Shown piece by piece: positions 1-8,271 of a DNA stretch of 64,000 nt. The notes under the pieces were generated by a model that made no database searches, was not told where the DNA came from, and saw only the letters and a list, made by a program, of their open reading frames with translations. The stretch's first letter is position 1, and every line of letters begins with the position of its first letter. The stretch is from Winogradskyella forsetii (GTDB lineage: Bacteria > Bacteroidota > Bacteroidia > Flavobacteriales > Flavobacteriaceae): NCBI RefSeq assembly GCF_013394595.1, contig NZ_CP053348.1, forward strand, positions 2,196,001-2,260,000. Reading direction: 5' to 3'. The translations under genes were made by a program, and so were the position numbers.

Positions 1-44
1 CAAAGGCTTTAAAGCATATACGTGTTGGAAAGCTTTTGTTGGTT

Positions 45-794
45 TTATGCTTCAATCAAATTTTTCTTGATCTTTTTAATTTTCTTCTTTTTCTTTTTAG
101 GCTTAAATCGAAGTCTTAGTTTTTCAAAATTCATTTCTATATACACAATTAGCGCATAGAAGAAAATAGCACCACCTGACATTTCTAAAAACTCTTCAAA
201 ACTATACATTAAAGCATAAGTTAACGTGTCTTCACCATGCACTTCTGCATGCAATCCGCCAAGCATTTCCATTCCAACAGCACCTGACACAAAAACCACA
301 CCTGCCAAAATAAAAAGTTTCAAAATCTTTTTTGGTAAACTCATCATAAACTTAAAATAAGCAATACCAAGAATCACGACAATCGCCATATATGGGATAA
401 ACCATGCAAAATAGAGTAAGCCAGAAGTATTGAAAAGCGCTTCCATCGGAGCTCTAAGTTGTTCATGAATTTGAATCATTTCATCTAAAGAAATAAATAC
501 AAATATCAAGGACAAGCCTATCCAATGCCAGAATCGTCCACCAATGGCTCTGTTACCGTAAGCAATTAATGCTAATAAAATAGCATCAGCGAGTAAAACC
601 AAGGATGAAAAATAAGTGGGTAAATTGGCTTCTAAATTTACATTTAAGAGTTTAACCAGCAGTCTTGTAACCTTATCCTCTACTCCTGCAGTATTAAAAA
701 TTAAATAAACAGAAATTAAATTCCCTAATGATAATAGTCCAATGGCAATAAAAAGGTTACGAAGAATCTTGGACTTTCGTATTTTAAATTTCAT
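45..794 (-). CDS. Multi-pass membrane protein, unknown function
   Basis: I do not recognise this protein of 249 residues. It has about six hydrophobic segments, including near residues 12-34, 62-80, 88-104, 124-146, 158-175 and 205-220, and a strongly basic lysine-rich C-terminus that should stay in the cytoplasm. Acidic residues sit in or next to membrane segments (SLDEMIQIHEQ near residue 102, and EEFLEMSGG near 200), which could be functional. It reads away from tpx and is separated from it by 297 bp, so it is its own unit. The ATG is the only good start before the first membrane segment. No terminator is visible in the few bases left at the window edge. Confidence 0.7.
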   Translation of the reverse strand: MKFKIRKSKILRNLFIAIGLLSLGNLISVYLIFNTAGVEDKVTRLLVKLLNVNLEANLPTYFSSLVLLADAILLALIAYGNRAIGGRFWHWIGLSLIFVFISLDEMIQIHEQLRAPMEALFNTSGLLYFAWFIPYMAIVVILGIAYFKFMMSLPKKILKLFILAGVVFVSGAVGMEMLGGLHAEVHGEDTLTYALMYSFEEFLEMSGGAIFFYALIVYIEMNFEKLRLRFKPKKKKKKIKKIKKNLIEA

Positions 795-1091
795 AAAAAA
801 TGGTTATAACAAAGACAAATAGGGAGTTTGTCTTGAGAATAATTTGAATAGATTAATAGCTTGAGCTTTCTAAAGTAGAAATTTTCACCAATTTTAATGA
901 ATAAACTATTCAAACGACCTATAACTTCGTTTAAATGCATTAAAACTCAAAGGTTCACAGATTATAAATCATTGAATTATAAATATTTAAATATTATTTA
1001 AACGCTGATTAATAATTTAAAATATTATACTTTCTTTAATATAAATATGCTTAAAAGTTACTATTTTTAACATTCACATAAATTTATAAAA
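795..1091 (+). other. Divergent intergenic region before tpx
   Basis: 297 bases, very AT-rich, between the starts of the first membrane-protein gene (-) and tpx (+). It must carry both promoters, but no TAnnTTTG box at a convincing distance was found, and no RNA or repeat was recognised. Confidence 0.55.
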
Positions 1092-1592
1092 ATGGCTCAT
1101 ATAACATTAGGAGGCGATCCTATAGAAACGATAGGAAGTTTACCATCTACTGGGAACAAAGCACCAGATTTTAAACTTACAGCAACGGACTTATCAAATA
1201 AATCAATCTCAGATTACGAGGGGAATCGATTGATTCTAAATATCTTTCCGAGTATAGATACTGGTACTTGTGCCACATCGGTAAGGACTTTTAACGAAAA
1301 AGCAGCACAATTGGATAACACTAAAGTATTGTGCATCTCAAAAGACCTACCATTTGCATTAAATCGTTTTTGTGGTGCAGAAGGATTGGACAATGTGGAA
1401 AGCCTGTCGGATTTTAAAACGGGTAACTTCGGAAGAGATTATGGTTTAACTTTTAAAACTGGGCCTTTGGAAACATTATTATCACGTTGCATAGTGGTCA
1501 TTGATAAAGATGGCACAATTTTACACACCGAACAAGTTCAAGAAATTAAGGATGAGCCGAATTACAAAGCTGCCTTAGAAGCTTTGAAATGA
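1092..1592 (+). CDS. tpx: Thiol peroxidase Tpx
   Basis: An atypical 2-Cys peroxiredoxin of 166 residues, the usual length for Tpx. It reduces hydrogen and alkyl peroxides using thioredoxin, in the cytoplasm or periplasm. The peroxidatic cysteine is in SIDTGTCATSVRTFN near residue 60 and the resolving cysteine in NRFCGAEG near residue 94, both in the positions expected for the family. The N-terminus (ITLGGDPIETIGSLPSTG) matches the Tpx pattern, so the ATG at 1092 is secure. The 3' end of the gene is followed by two degraded tandem copies of its own last codons (see the repeat at 1560-1677). It is the first of a run of + strand genes, with dgkA 130 bp downstream. Confidence 0.95.
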   Translation: MAHITLGGDPIETIGSLPSTGNKAPDFKLTATDLSNKSISDYEGNRLILNIFPSIDTGTCATSVRTFNEKAAQLDNTKVLCISKDLPFALNRFCGAEGLDNVESLSDFKTGNFGRDYGLTFKTGPLETLLSRCIVVIDKDGTILHTEQVQEIKDEPNYKAALEALK

Positions 1593-1677
1593 TTTTCATT
1601 TAATTACAAAGCTGCCTTAGAGGTTTTGAAATAGCTTTTTTATTTAATTATAAACGGTTATTGATGCTTTGAAATAA
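1560..1677 (+). repeat. Three tandem copies of the tpx 3' end
   Basis: The last 33 bases of tpx, coding for NYKAALEALK and the stop, occur again at 1602-1634 with only a few changes. A third, more decayed copy lies at 1646-1677. Each copy ends in a TTTGAAAT plus stop-like sequence and the copies are joined by short T-rich linkers, giving periods of 42 and 44 bp. Copies two and three are outside the reading frame. Replication slippage is the likely origin; a role in transcript ends is possible but unsupported. Confidence 0.85.
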
Positions 1678-1721
1678 AATTCGAAAAGAACTAAACAGAT
1701 TCTGAACAAATTTCAGAATAC

Positions 1722-2090
1722 ATGCAAAAAAAAGATTCCTTCCTTATTAACAGACTCAAAAGTATCGGTTTTGCTTTTAAGGGCATGCTAATACTTATTA
1801 AATCAGAAGCCAGCATACAAGTCCAATTGTTTATAGCGATTGCAGTGACTATTGCTGGCTTTTATTTTGAAATTTCAACGAATGAATGGCTTATACAACT
1901 TACAATGATAGGTTTGGTAATGAGCTTAGAAGCTATGAATACGGCTGTTGAACATATAGCTAATTTTATTCATCCTGAGTACCATATAAAAATAGGACTC
2001 ATAAAGGATGTTGCTGCTGGTGCTGTTTTTATTGCTTCAGTGATTGCTGTAATTGTTGCTGGTATTATTTATTTCCCGAAATTTAGTTAG
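1722..2090 (+). CDS. dgkA: Diacylglycerol/undecaprenol kinase family protein DgkA
   Basis: A small integral membrane kinase of 122 residues, the normal size. It phosphorylates diacylglycerol or undecaprenol with ATP at the inner membrane, recycling lipid carriers. Family signatures are visible: EAMNTAVEHIAN near residues 70-81 and KDVAAGAV near residues 94-101, plus three transmembrane segments. The start ATG follows a run of non-coding sequence after the tpx tail repeats. A 9-bp stem at 2105-2132 just after the stop could be a weak terminator. Which of the two lipid substrates is used cannot be told from the sequence. Confidence 0.92.
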   Translation: MQKKDSFLINRLKSIGFAFKGMLILIKSEASIQVQLFIAIAVTIAGFYFEISTNEWLIQLTMIGLVMSLEAMNTAVEHIANFIHPEYHIKIGLIKDVAAGAVFIASVIAVIVAGIIYFPKFS

Positions 2091-2104
2091 TTTTCATTAG
2101 AAAT

Positions 2105-2132
2105 TTATATCAACTTTTTCAATTTGATATAA
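2105..2132 (+). terminator. Possible weak hairpin after dgkA
   Basis: A 9-bp perfect inverted repeat (TTATATCAA and TTGATATAA) with a 10-base loop lies 15 bases past the dgkA stop and is followed by a T-rich stretch. The stem is all A/T except one pair, so termination may be poor. Confidence 0.35.
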
Positions 2133-2194
2133 TCTTCGTTTCTATACCAAAACCACTAGGATAAACGTTACTTATTTGTATTTTTGTTCAATTC

Positions 2195-2202
2195 TAATTT
2201 TG
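2195..2202 (+). promoter_or_regulatory. Candidate -7 box for the carboxypeptidase gene
   Basis: TAATTTTG matches the Bacteroidota -7 consensus TAnnTTTG and lies 21 bases before the ATG at 2224. A TTTG at 2175-2178 could be the -33 element, although the 16-base spacing is shorter than usual. If real, it rules out translation from 2176. Confidence 0.4.
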
Positions 2203-2223
2203 CAATCCTTTTCAAAACATACA

Positions 2224-3000
2224 ATGAAGAAACTTATCGTGTTATACATGCTTTCATTAATAACTTTTGGTTGTGAAAAGCAAGTAAAATCAGTTCACCA
2301 TGTTCTTAAAATTAATGGCCGTTTAGGTCAACTAGAAATTAAAAACTCTGAAGATTACTATAGAGCCAAAGCCTTTGTTTTGGGTAAGTTTAGTTATAAA
2401 GGCGATATTAAGTTTACCAAAGTAAAATCTATTCATTCAGCCAAAACATTGTATTTGGATAATGAAGTTTATGACGCTTTTACAAAAATGTTTGAAGCTG
2501 CAAAAAAGGCGAATGTGTCACTTAAAATAATTTCTGGAACCCGAAATTTTGATGAACAAAAAGCCATTTGGGAACGTAAATGGAATGCGTATAGCAACTT
2601 AGAACCAATTGAACGCTCGAAAAAGATTTTGGAATTTAGTTCTATGCCTTCCACATCGCGACATCATTGGGGAACAGACATGGATTTAAATAGTTTAAAC
2701 AATTCGTATTTTAGCAGCGGAGAAGGACAGTACGAATATAATTGGCTAACGAATAATGCTAATAAGTTTGGTTTTTACCAAACGTATACGACGAAAGAAA
2801 ATGGTAGAAAGGGTTATAATTTAGAAAAATGGCATTGGTCATATTTACCTTTGGCAAGTCAATATTTAAAATTTTATAATTATAATATCAGTTATGTTGA
2901 CATTAATGGCTTTACAGGCGATACATTAGCGATACCGAACAAAATGATAACTCATTATGTTAATGGTTTATCAAAAAAAGTAATAGAATACAATAAATGA
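2224..3000 (+). CDS. M15 family D-Ala-D-Ala carboxypeptidase lipoprotein (VanY-like)
   Basis: A secreted, lipid-anchored peptidoglycan peptidase. From the ATG at 2224 the protein has a short basic start, a hydrophobic core and a lipobox ending LITFGC, so it should be a lipoprotein. The frame stays open to 2176, but that start would put 16 extra residues before the signal peptide. The M15B/VanY core is clear: ISGTRNFDEQ, then SRHHWGTDMDLN with the zinc-binding His and Asp, then EKWHWSY with the last His ligand. It would trim the terminal D-alanine of peptidoglycan stem peptides. It sits just before ftsK, with 46 bp between them. Confidence 0.87.
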   Translation: MKKLIVLYMLSLITFGCEKQVKSVHHVLKINGRLGQLEIKNSEDYYRAKAFVLGKFSYKGDIKFTKVKSIHSAKTLYLDNEVYDAFTKMFEAAKKANVSLKIISGTRNFDEQKAIWERKWNAYSNLEPIERSKKILEFSSMPSTSRHHWGTDMDLNSLNNSYFSSGEGQYEYNWLTNNANKFGFYQTYTTKENGRKGYNLEKWHWSYLPLASQYLKFYNYNISYVDINGFTGDTLAIPNKMITHYVNGLSKKVIEYNK

Positions 3001-3046
3001 AATTTCCTTAAACCGGAATAAGATACCGAAATAAATTCGGCATAAA

Positions 3047-5509
3047 ATGGCAAAAAAAGCAAAAAAAAACCTGTCTGACAGTAAGGCAGGGAAAACCACA
3101 ACTAAGGCGAAGCCAAAAGCAAAAGCAAAAACGAAATTAAAAAAGCCTTCGTTTAAACTTTCTAGCCAGCAGAAACTCATTTTTGGTAGTTTCCTTATAA
3201 TGGTTGGTGTACTCCTTTTTATATCCTTTCTGTCTTTTGTTTTTACAGGCAAGGAAGATCAAAGTGTGCTCAATAATTTCCCAGAACGTTCCGATGAATA
3301 TAAAAACTGGGCAAGTCAACTTGGCGCTTGGGTCAGTGAATTTTTTATCACCAAAGGTTTTGGTTTACCGTCTTTTATTTTTGCAGGATTACTGTTTCTT
3401 TCTGGAGTTTATGTCACTTTAAATTTAAACAAGATAAAGCTAAGAAAACATTGGATTTGGGGAACACTAATCGTGATCTGGTTATCCATTCTTTTCGGAT
3501 TTTTTGCGCATAAATACGATTTACTTGGCGGCACAATTGGTTTTGAGATGAATCAGTTCTTTCAAGACTACATTGGCAAAGCCGGCACCATCTTGCTATT
3601 AATTTTTGGACTTATTGCTTATTTGGCCATTCGATTCAAGGTTACAGGAGCCACGTTTGTCAATAGTTTTAAACGCGCAAAAAAATCGATAAAAGAAGAT
3701 TTACAATCCGAAAACACTACCACTGAGCCCACAGTAGCTTTAGACAACAGTTTAACTGAAGAAGCAGAAGCTATTAAATCTGCCTTTGAGATTCCATTGG
3801 ATGAGGCCGAACCAACCATTAGTCATCATTCTAAACCAAATTCAAAAACAGAAGTTAAGGCTGAAAAGCTAAAAATGGAAGTTACCGAAAAGCCCGAGGA
3901 AGAAACGGTTGACGAACCAGAATTAACTATGGAGGTAGAAACGGTTGAAGAAGAAAAGTCTGAATCCGATAATTTAGCCGATAAATTAGTGGAAGATTTT
4001 GGGCAATTTGATCCTACGCTAGAGTTAGGTAAATATCAATTCCCGACCTTGGATCTGTTAAAAAAATATGAGAACGAAGGCATTTCCATTGACCAAGAAG
4101 AGCTCGAAGAAAATAAAAACCGAATTGTTGAAACCTTAAGTAATTACAAAATTGGTATCACAAGTATTAAAGCCACTATTGGACCAACGGTTACGCTATA
4201 TGAGATTGTTCCAGATGCTGGAATTCGAATTTCAAAAATTAAGAATTTAGAAGATGATATTGCTTTATCACTAGCTGCATTGGGTATTAGAATCATTGCT
4301 CCTATTCCAGGAAAAGGAACGATCGGTATTGAGGTACCAAATAAAAATTCGACCATTGTATCCATGCGTTCAGTTATTGCATCTCAGAAATTCCAAAAAT
4401 CTAACATGGAGCTTCCAATTGCTTTTGGTAAGACTATAAGCAACGAAACCTTTGTGGTCGATTTAGCTAAAATGCCACACATGCTTATGGCAGGTGCTAC
4501 AGGGCAAGGTAAATCTGTCGGGTTAAATGCTGTATTAACGTCCTTACTCTATAAAAAACATCCTGCTGAAGTAAAATTTGTATTGGTCGATCCTAAAAAA
4601 GTGGAATTGACGCTTTTCAATAAAATTGAACGCCATTATTTAGCAAAACTACCTGATAGCGAAGATGCTATTATAACGGATAACACTAAAGTTATCAATA
4701 CGCTGAATTCACTTTGTATTGAAATGGACAACCGCTACGAAATGCTTAAAAATGCTTTTTGTAGAAATATTGCAGAATACAACGCTAAATTTAAAGCTAG
4801 AAAATTAAACCCAAATGATGGTCACGCCTTTTTACCTTACATAGTTTTGGTGGTCGATGAGTTTGCTGATTTAATTATGACGGCTGGTAAAGAGGTTGAA
4901 ACACCAATTGCAAGATTAGCACAATTAGCACGAGCGATAGGAATACATTTGATTATTGCGACACAACGCCCTTCTGTAAATGTCATTACAGGTATTATCA
5001 AAGCCAATTTCCCGGCTCGTATCGCTTTTAGGGTCACAAGCAAAATAGATTCACGAACCATTTTAGATGGCTCTGGAGCCGATCAATTGATTGGACGCGG
5101 TGATATGCTATACACTCAGGGTAATGAACTTATAAGAATACAATGTGCCTTTGTGGACACACCAGAAGTTGAGAAAATAACAGAATTTATTGGTTCACAA
5201 AAAGCATATCCTGATGCACATTTATTGCCAGAATATGTTGGCGAAGAAGGTGGCACAAATCTTGATGTAGACATATCCGACAGAGATAAACTCTTTAGGG
5301 ATGCCGCAGAACTTATTGTTACAGCACAACAAGGTTCGGCATCTTTATTGCAAAGAAAGTTGAAATTGGGTTACAACAGAGCAGGTAGAATAATCGATCA
5401 ATTAGAAGCAGCTGGTATTGTAGGTAATTTTGAAGGTAGTAAGGCACGCCAAGTTTTGGTTCCGGATTTAGCCTCTTTAGATCAATTGCTGGAGAATGAA
5501 CAGTTGTAG
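3047..5509 (+). CDS. ftsK: DNA translocase FtsK
   Basis: The septal DNA pump that clears chromosome dimers and termini during division. The 820 residues show a lysine/alanine-rich basic N-terminus (about 1-40), four membrane segments in roughly residues 43-190, a charged acidic linker (about 215-320), and the RecA-like motor. The Walker A motif is GATGQGKSVGLN near residue 485 and Walker B is IVLVVDEFADLI near residue 605, followed by ATQRPSVNVITG. The C-terminal 65 residues form the winged-helix gamma domain (LLQRKLKLGYNRAGRIIDQLE) that reads polar DNA motifs. The length is typical of Bacteroidota FtsK, whose linker is shorter than in E. coli. lolA follows after 53 bp. Confidence 0.96.
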   Translation: MAKKAKKNLSDSKAGKTTTKAKPKAKAKTKLKKPSFKLSSQQKLIFGSFLIMVGVLLFISFLSFVFTGKEDQSVLNNFPERSDEYKNWASQLGAWVSEFFITKGFGLPSFIFAGLLFLSGVYVTLNLNKIKLRKHWIWGTLIVIWLSILFGFFAHKYDLLGGTIGFEMNQFFQDYIGKAGTILLLIFGLIAYLAIRFKVTGATFVNSFKRAKKSIKEDLQSENTTTEPTVALDNSLTEEAEAIKSAFEIPLDEAEPTISHHSKPNSKTEVKAEKLKMEVTEKPEEETVDEPELTMEVETVEEEKSESDNLADKLVEDFGQFDPTLELGKYQFPTLDLLKKYENEGISIDQEELEENKNRIVETLSNYKIGITSIKATIGPTVTLYEIVPDAGIRISKIKNLEDDIALSLAALGIRIIAPIPGKGTIGIEVPNKNSTIVSMRSVIASQKFQKSNMELPIAFGKTISNETFVVDLAKMPHMLMAGATGQGKSVGLNAVLTSLLYKKHPAEVKFVLVDPKKVELTLFNKIERHYLAKLPDSEDAIITDNTKVINTLNSLCIEMDNRYEMLKNAFCRNIAEYNAKFKARKLNPNDGHAFLPYIVLVVDEFADLIMTAGKEVETPIARLAQLARAIGIHLIIATQRPSVNVITGIIKANFPARIAFRVTSKIDSRTILDGSGADQLIGRGDMLYTQGNELIRIQCAFVDTPEVEKITEFIGSQKAYPDAHLLPEYVGEEGGTNLDVDISDRDKLFRDAAELIVTAQQGSASLLQRKLKLGYNRAGRIIDQLEAAGIVGNFEGSKARQVLVPDLASLDQLLENEQL

Positions 5510-5562
5510 AATTTGAAATAAGTAGTAATAAATTATTTATAATTTTTGAAAGAAATAAAAAA

Positions 5563-6204
5563 ATGAAAAATTTAATAGTATTAGCATGTATTGCACTAGG
5601 ATTTAACGCATTTGCTCAGAGCGATGCCAAAGCCGAGAACTTATTAAACGAAGTGAGTTCTAAAATTAAAAACTATAAAAATATCAGTTTAGACTTTAAA
5701 TATGAATTAAATAATATAAGCGAAAATATTAGTCAAGAAACGCGTGGAGATGTCGTAATTGAAGGCGAAAAATATAAACTTAATATTTTGGGAGTCACGC
5801 GTATATACGATGGTAAAACGTTGTACACCATTAGTCCAGAAGATGAAGAAGTGACTATTTCTTCAAACAATACAGAAGATGAAAGCACCATCACACCAAG
5901 TGAAATGCTATCATTCTATGAAGATGGTTATACCTTTAAAATGGATATTGTACAAACTGTAAAGGGCCGAAAAATTCAATATGTAAAACTATTGCCTATG
6001 GATACCAATTCTGAAATTAAACATGTTTTACTTGGGATTGATGCCACTACAAAACATATCTATAATTTAATTGAAGTTGGGAAAAACGGAACGAAAACAA
6101 CATTAACTGTTAATTCTTTTAAAACCGATGAACCCATCTCAAAAACCTTATTTACATTTGACAAAAGTAAATACAGCGATTACTTTATTAATAAAATTGA
6201 TTAA
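5563..6204 (+). CDS. lolA: LolA-like outer membrane lipoprotein carrier
   Basis: A periplasmic chaperone of 213 residues expected to carry lipoproteins from the inner to the outer membrane. A signal peptide is obvious (MKNLIVLACIALGFNAFAQ with cleavage after FAQ). The mature part has the alternating-strand pattern of the LolA half-barrel fold, with the family element GDVVIEGEKYKL and the YDGKTLYTISPEDEEV stretch. It lies between ftsK and an LptF/LptG permease, an order I recall as common in Flavobacteriaceae, which supports a cell-envelope role. Sequence conservation in this family is low, so the call leans on pattern and context. Confidence 0.87.
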   Translation: MKNLIVLACIALGFNAFAQSDAKAENLLNEVSSKIKNYKNISLDFKYELNNISENISQETRGDVVIEGEKYKLNILGVTRIYDGKTLYTISPEDEEVTISSNNTEDESTITPSEMLSFYEDGYTFKMDIVQTVKGRKIQYVKLLPMDTNSEIKHVLLGIDATTKHIYNLIEVGKNGTKTTLTVNSFKTDEPISKTLFTFDKSKYSDYFINKID

Positions 6205-6255
6205 TAGCCAATAATATTATAGGCTCAAATTGATATAAGGTTAAAACATTATTGT

Positions 6256-8241
6256 GTGAAAATATTAGATAGGTACATACTTATCACATTCTTAAGGACG
6301 TTTTTTAGCGTCTTTATTATATTCATGTTCATCTTTATTTTACAAGGGGTTTGGCTATATATTGCTGAACTTGCCGGTAAGGATTTAGACATAACCGTTA
6401 CTGCAAAATTTATTTTGTACTATATGCCAAAGCTCATTCCTTTGGTGGTTCCGCTTACGGTGTTGTTGTCCTCTATAATGGTGTTCGGAAACTTTGCAGA
6501 AAACTACGAGTTCGCAGCCATGAAATCTACAGGAATCTCGTTGCAACGCGCCATGCGAAGTTTAAGCGTATTTATCGTTGCCTTAGGTATTGCCACATTC
6601 TTTTTTGCCAATAATGTGATTCCATGGGGCGAATATAATTTTTATAATTTAAGAAGAAATATTGCCAAGGTCAAACCTGCATTAGCCATTGCAGAAGGTC
6701 AATTTAATGAAATAGGTAACATTAATATTAAGGTCGAAGAGAAATCGGGAGATCGAGGTCAATTTCTAAAAGGCGTCGTTATTCATAAAAAAAACAACAC
6801 GCGTACCGGAAACTACACGGTCATTGTAGCGGAAGAAGGGGAACTTAAAAGTAGTATTGATTCCAATATTCTCCAACTCGAATTATCAAACGGGAATTAC
6901 TACGAAGAAATTGTAAATAAAGATAGCAGACAGAATGTAAATCAACCACATGTTAAAAGCTATTTTGATAACTACACCTTCAATGTAGATTTAGAATTGT
7001 TAAATACCGAAGATCTCGACGAAAAAAATCATAGTGATCGATATAATATGTATAATGTTACTCAGCTAAATGATGTCATTGATACACTTAAAAACAAGAA
7101 GACAGACGATTATTTTAACTTATCTAAAACCTTAAATAATAGAAGTACTTTTTCATCATTGAACACAAATATAGATACAACAAAGACGGACTCTATCTAT
7201 AATGGAAAAGACATTCTTGAACTTTATAACATTAGTCAAAAAGTCCAGATTATAAATTTGGCCATTAATTCTTCAAATAGCACAAGACAGATATTAGACT
7301 CTAATAAAAGATCACTTGAACAAAAAGACATACGATTAAATAAACACATTATAGTATTCCATGATAAGTTTGTTTTGGCACTGGCATGTATCATACTATT
7401 TTTTGTCGGTGCACCTCTTGGAGCCTTAATCCGCAAAGGAGGCCTTGGCTTGCCAATGGTTATTGCCATTGTATTGTTCTTAACCTATCATTTCTTTGGC
7501 ATTTTTACTAAAAACAGTGCGGAGAAAGGCAGTTTTAGTCCTGTAATTGGCGCATGGCTTTCTACTGCTGTGATGTTACCTTTGAGTATTTATTTGACCA
7601 CTCGTGCCACGAACGACAAAGGTGTCTTTCAGTTTGATTTTATTATCGTGCCATTGAAACGTTTATTTAGTTCAAAAAATAAATTTCAACTTTCAGAAAG
7701 CGATACCAAGACCTATAATTATTATAAAAGATATTCTATCGAAGAGTTAATAGAAATTATAAAGAAACAAGAAGAATTTGACCTAGATAAAAAACCAAAG
7801 GAGATTGCACTTCATAATCTGTTGGATCGAAAAATTTCGCTTGAAGGTTTAAAGTCCGAAGGTTTAGAAATTCCTGATAAACTTATAAAGGCCAGGGTTT
7901 TACTAAGAGATTATAAAGATTACTCAAAAACGAGTTTAGTAAGTTATGTCGTCGGTATCGTTTTATTAGTATTGCATTTGGTATTTAAAAACAATAAACT
8001 ACCTGAAATCGCAGAATCCGCATTGAGTTTGAGTATTATTGCCTTTATCTTTTTTGTCATTTATGTGATTGTCGATGTTTTTAAATATTCAAAATTTTAC
8101 AAGATTATCGACTTAAAAGGGAAACAGAATAATCCCCTTATTTTAATTTTAACACTTCCACTCTATCCATTAAAGTACATTATTTTGAGAAACAAGATTT
8201 CACAAGACTTCTATCTGAGCTGTCTTCAAAATATAAAATAA
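6256..8241 (+). CDS. LptF/LptG family permease (YjgP/YjgQ)
   Basis: An inner-membrane permease of the lipopolysaccharide export ABC transporter LptB2FG. The first about 110 residues hold three membrane segments (MKILDRYILITFLRTF start, then the PKLIPLVVPLTVLLSS stretch). A large periplasmic domain follows, then three more membrane segments from about residue 375 (FVGAPLGALIRKGGLGLP is a strong family motif). At 661 residues it is much longer than the E. coli proteins (about 360). The excess is a C-terminal cytoplasmic region plus two or more further membrane segments near 555-600 and 625-645, which I recall as common in Bacteroidota. The start is GTG, 51 bp after lolA. F and G type cannot be separated here. 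Confidence 0.9.
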   Translation: MKILDRYILITFLRTFFSVFIIFMFIFILQGVWLYIAELAGKDLDITVTAKFILYYMPKLIPLVVPLTVLLSSIMVFGNFAENYEFAAMKSTGISLQRAMRSLSVFIVALGIATFFFANNVIPWGEYNFYNLRRNIAKVKPALAIAEGQFNEIGNINIKVEEKSGDRGQFLKGVVIHKKNNTRTGNYTVIVAEEGELKSSIDSNILQLELSNGNYYEEIVNKDSRQNVNQPHVKSYFDNYTFNVDLELLNTEDLDEKNHSDRYNMYNVTQLNDVIDTLKNKKTDDYFNLSKTLNNRSTFSSLNTNIDTTKTDSIYNGKDILELYNISQKVQIINLAINSSNSTRQILDSNKRSLEQKDIRLNKHIIVFHDKFVLALACIILFFVGAPLGALIRKGGLGLPMVIAIVLFLTYHFFGIFTKNSAEKGSFSPVIGAWLSTAVMLPLSIYLTTRATNDKGVFQFDFIIVPLKRLFSSKNKFQLSESDTKTYNYYKRYSIEELIEIIKKQEEFDLDKKPKEIALHNLLDRKISLEGLKSEGLEIPDKLIKARVLLRDYKDYSKTSLVSYVVGIVLLVLHLVFKNNKLPEIAESALSLSIIAFIFFVIYVIVDVFKYSKFYKIIDLKGKQNNPLILILTLPLYPLKYIILRNKISQDFYLSCLQNIK

Positions 8242-8244
8242 ACG

Positions 8245-8252
8245 TATCTTTG
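8245..8252 (+). promoter_or_regulatory. Candidate -7 box for ribB
   Basis: TATCTTTG fits TAnnTTTG and lies 19 bases before the ATG at 8272. The transcript would start a few bases before the gene. No convincing -33 TTTG was found at the standard distance. Confidence 0.45.
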
Positions 8253-8271
8253 TTTCATCTAAATTTACTTC

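Noticed and set aside
2971..3319. Small - strand open frames over the start of ftsK
   Set aside because: They are antisense to a complete ftsK and reflect its lysine-rich and hydrophobic N-terminus.
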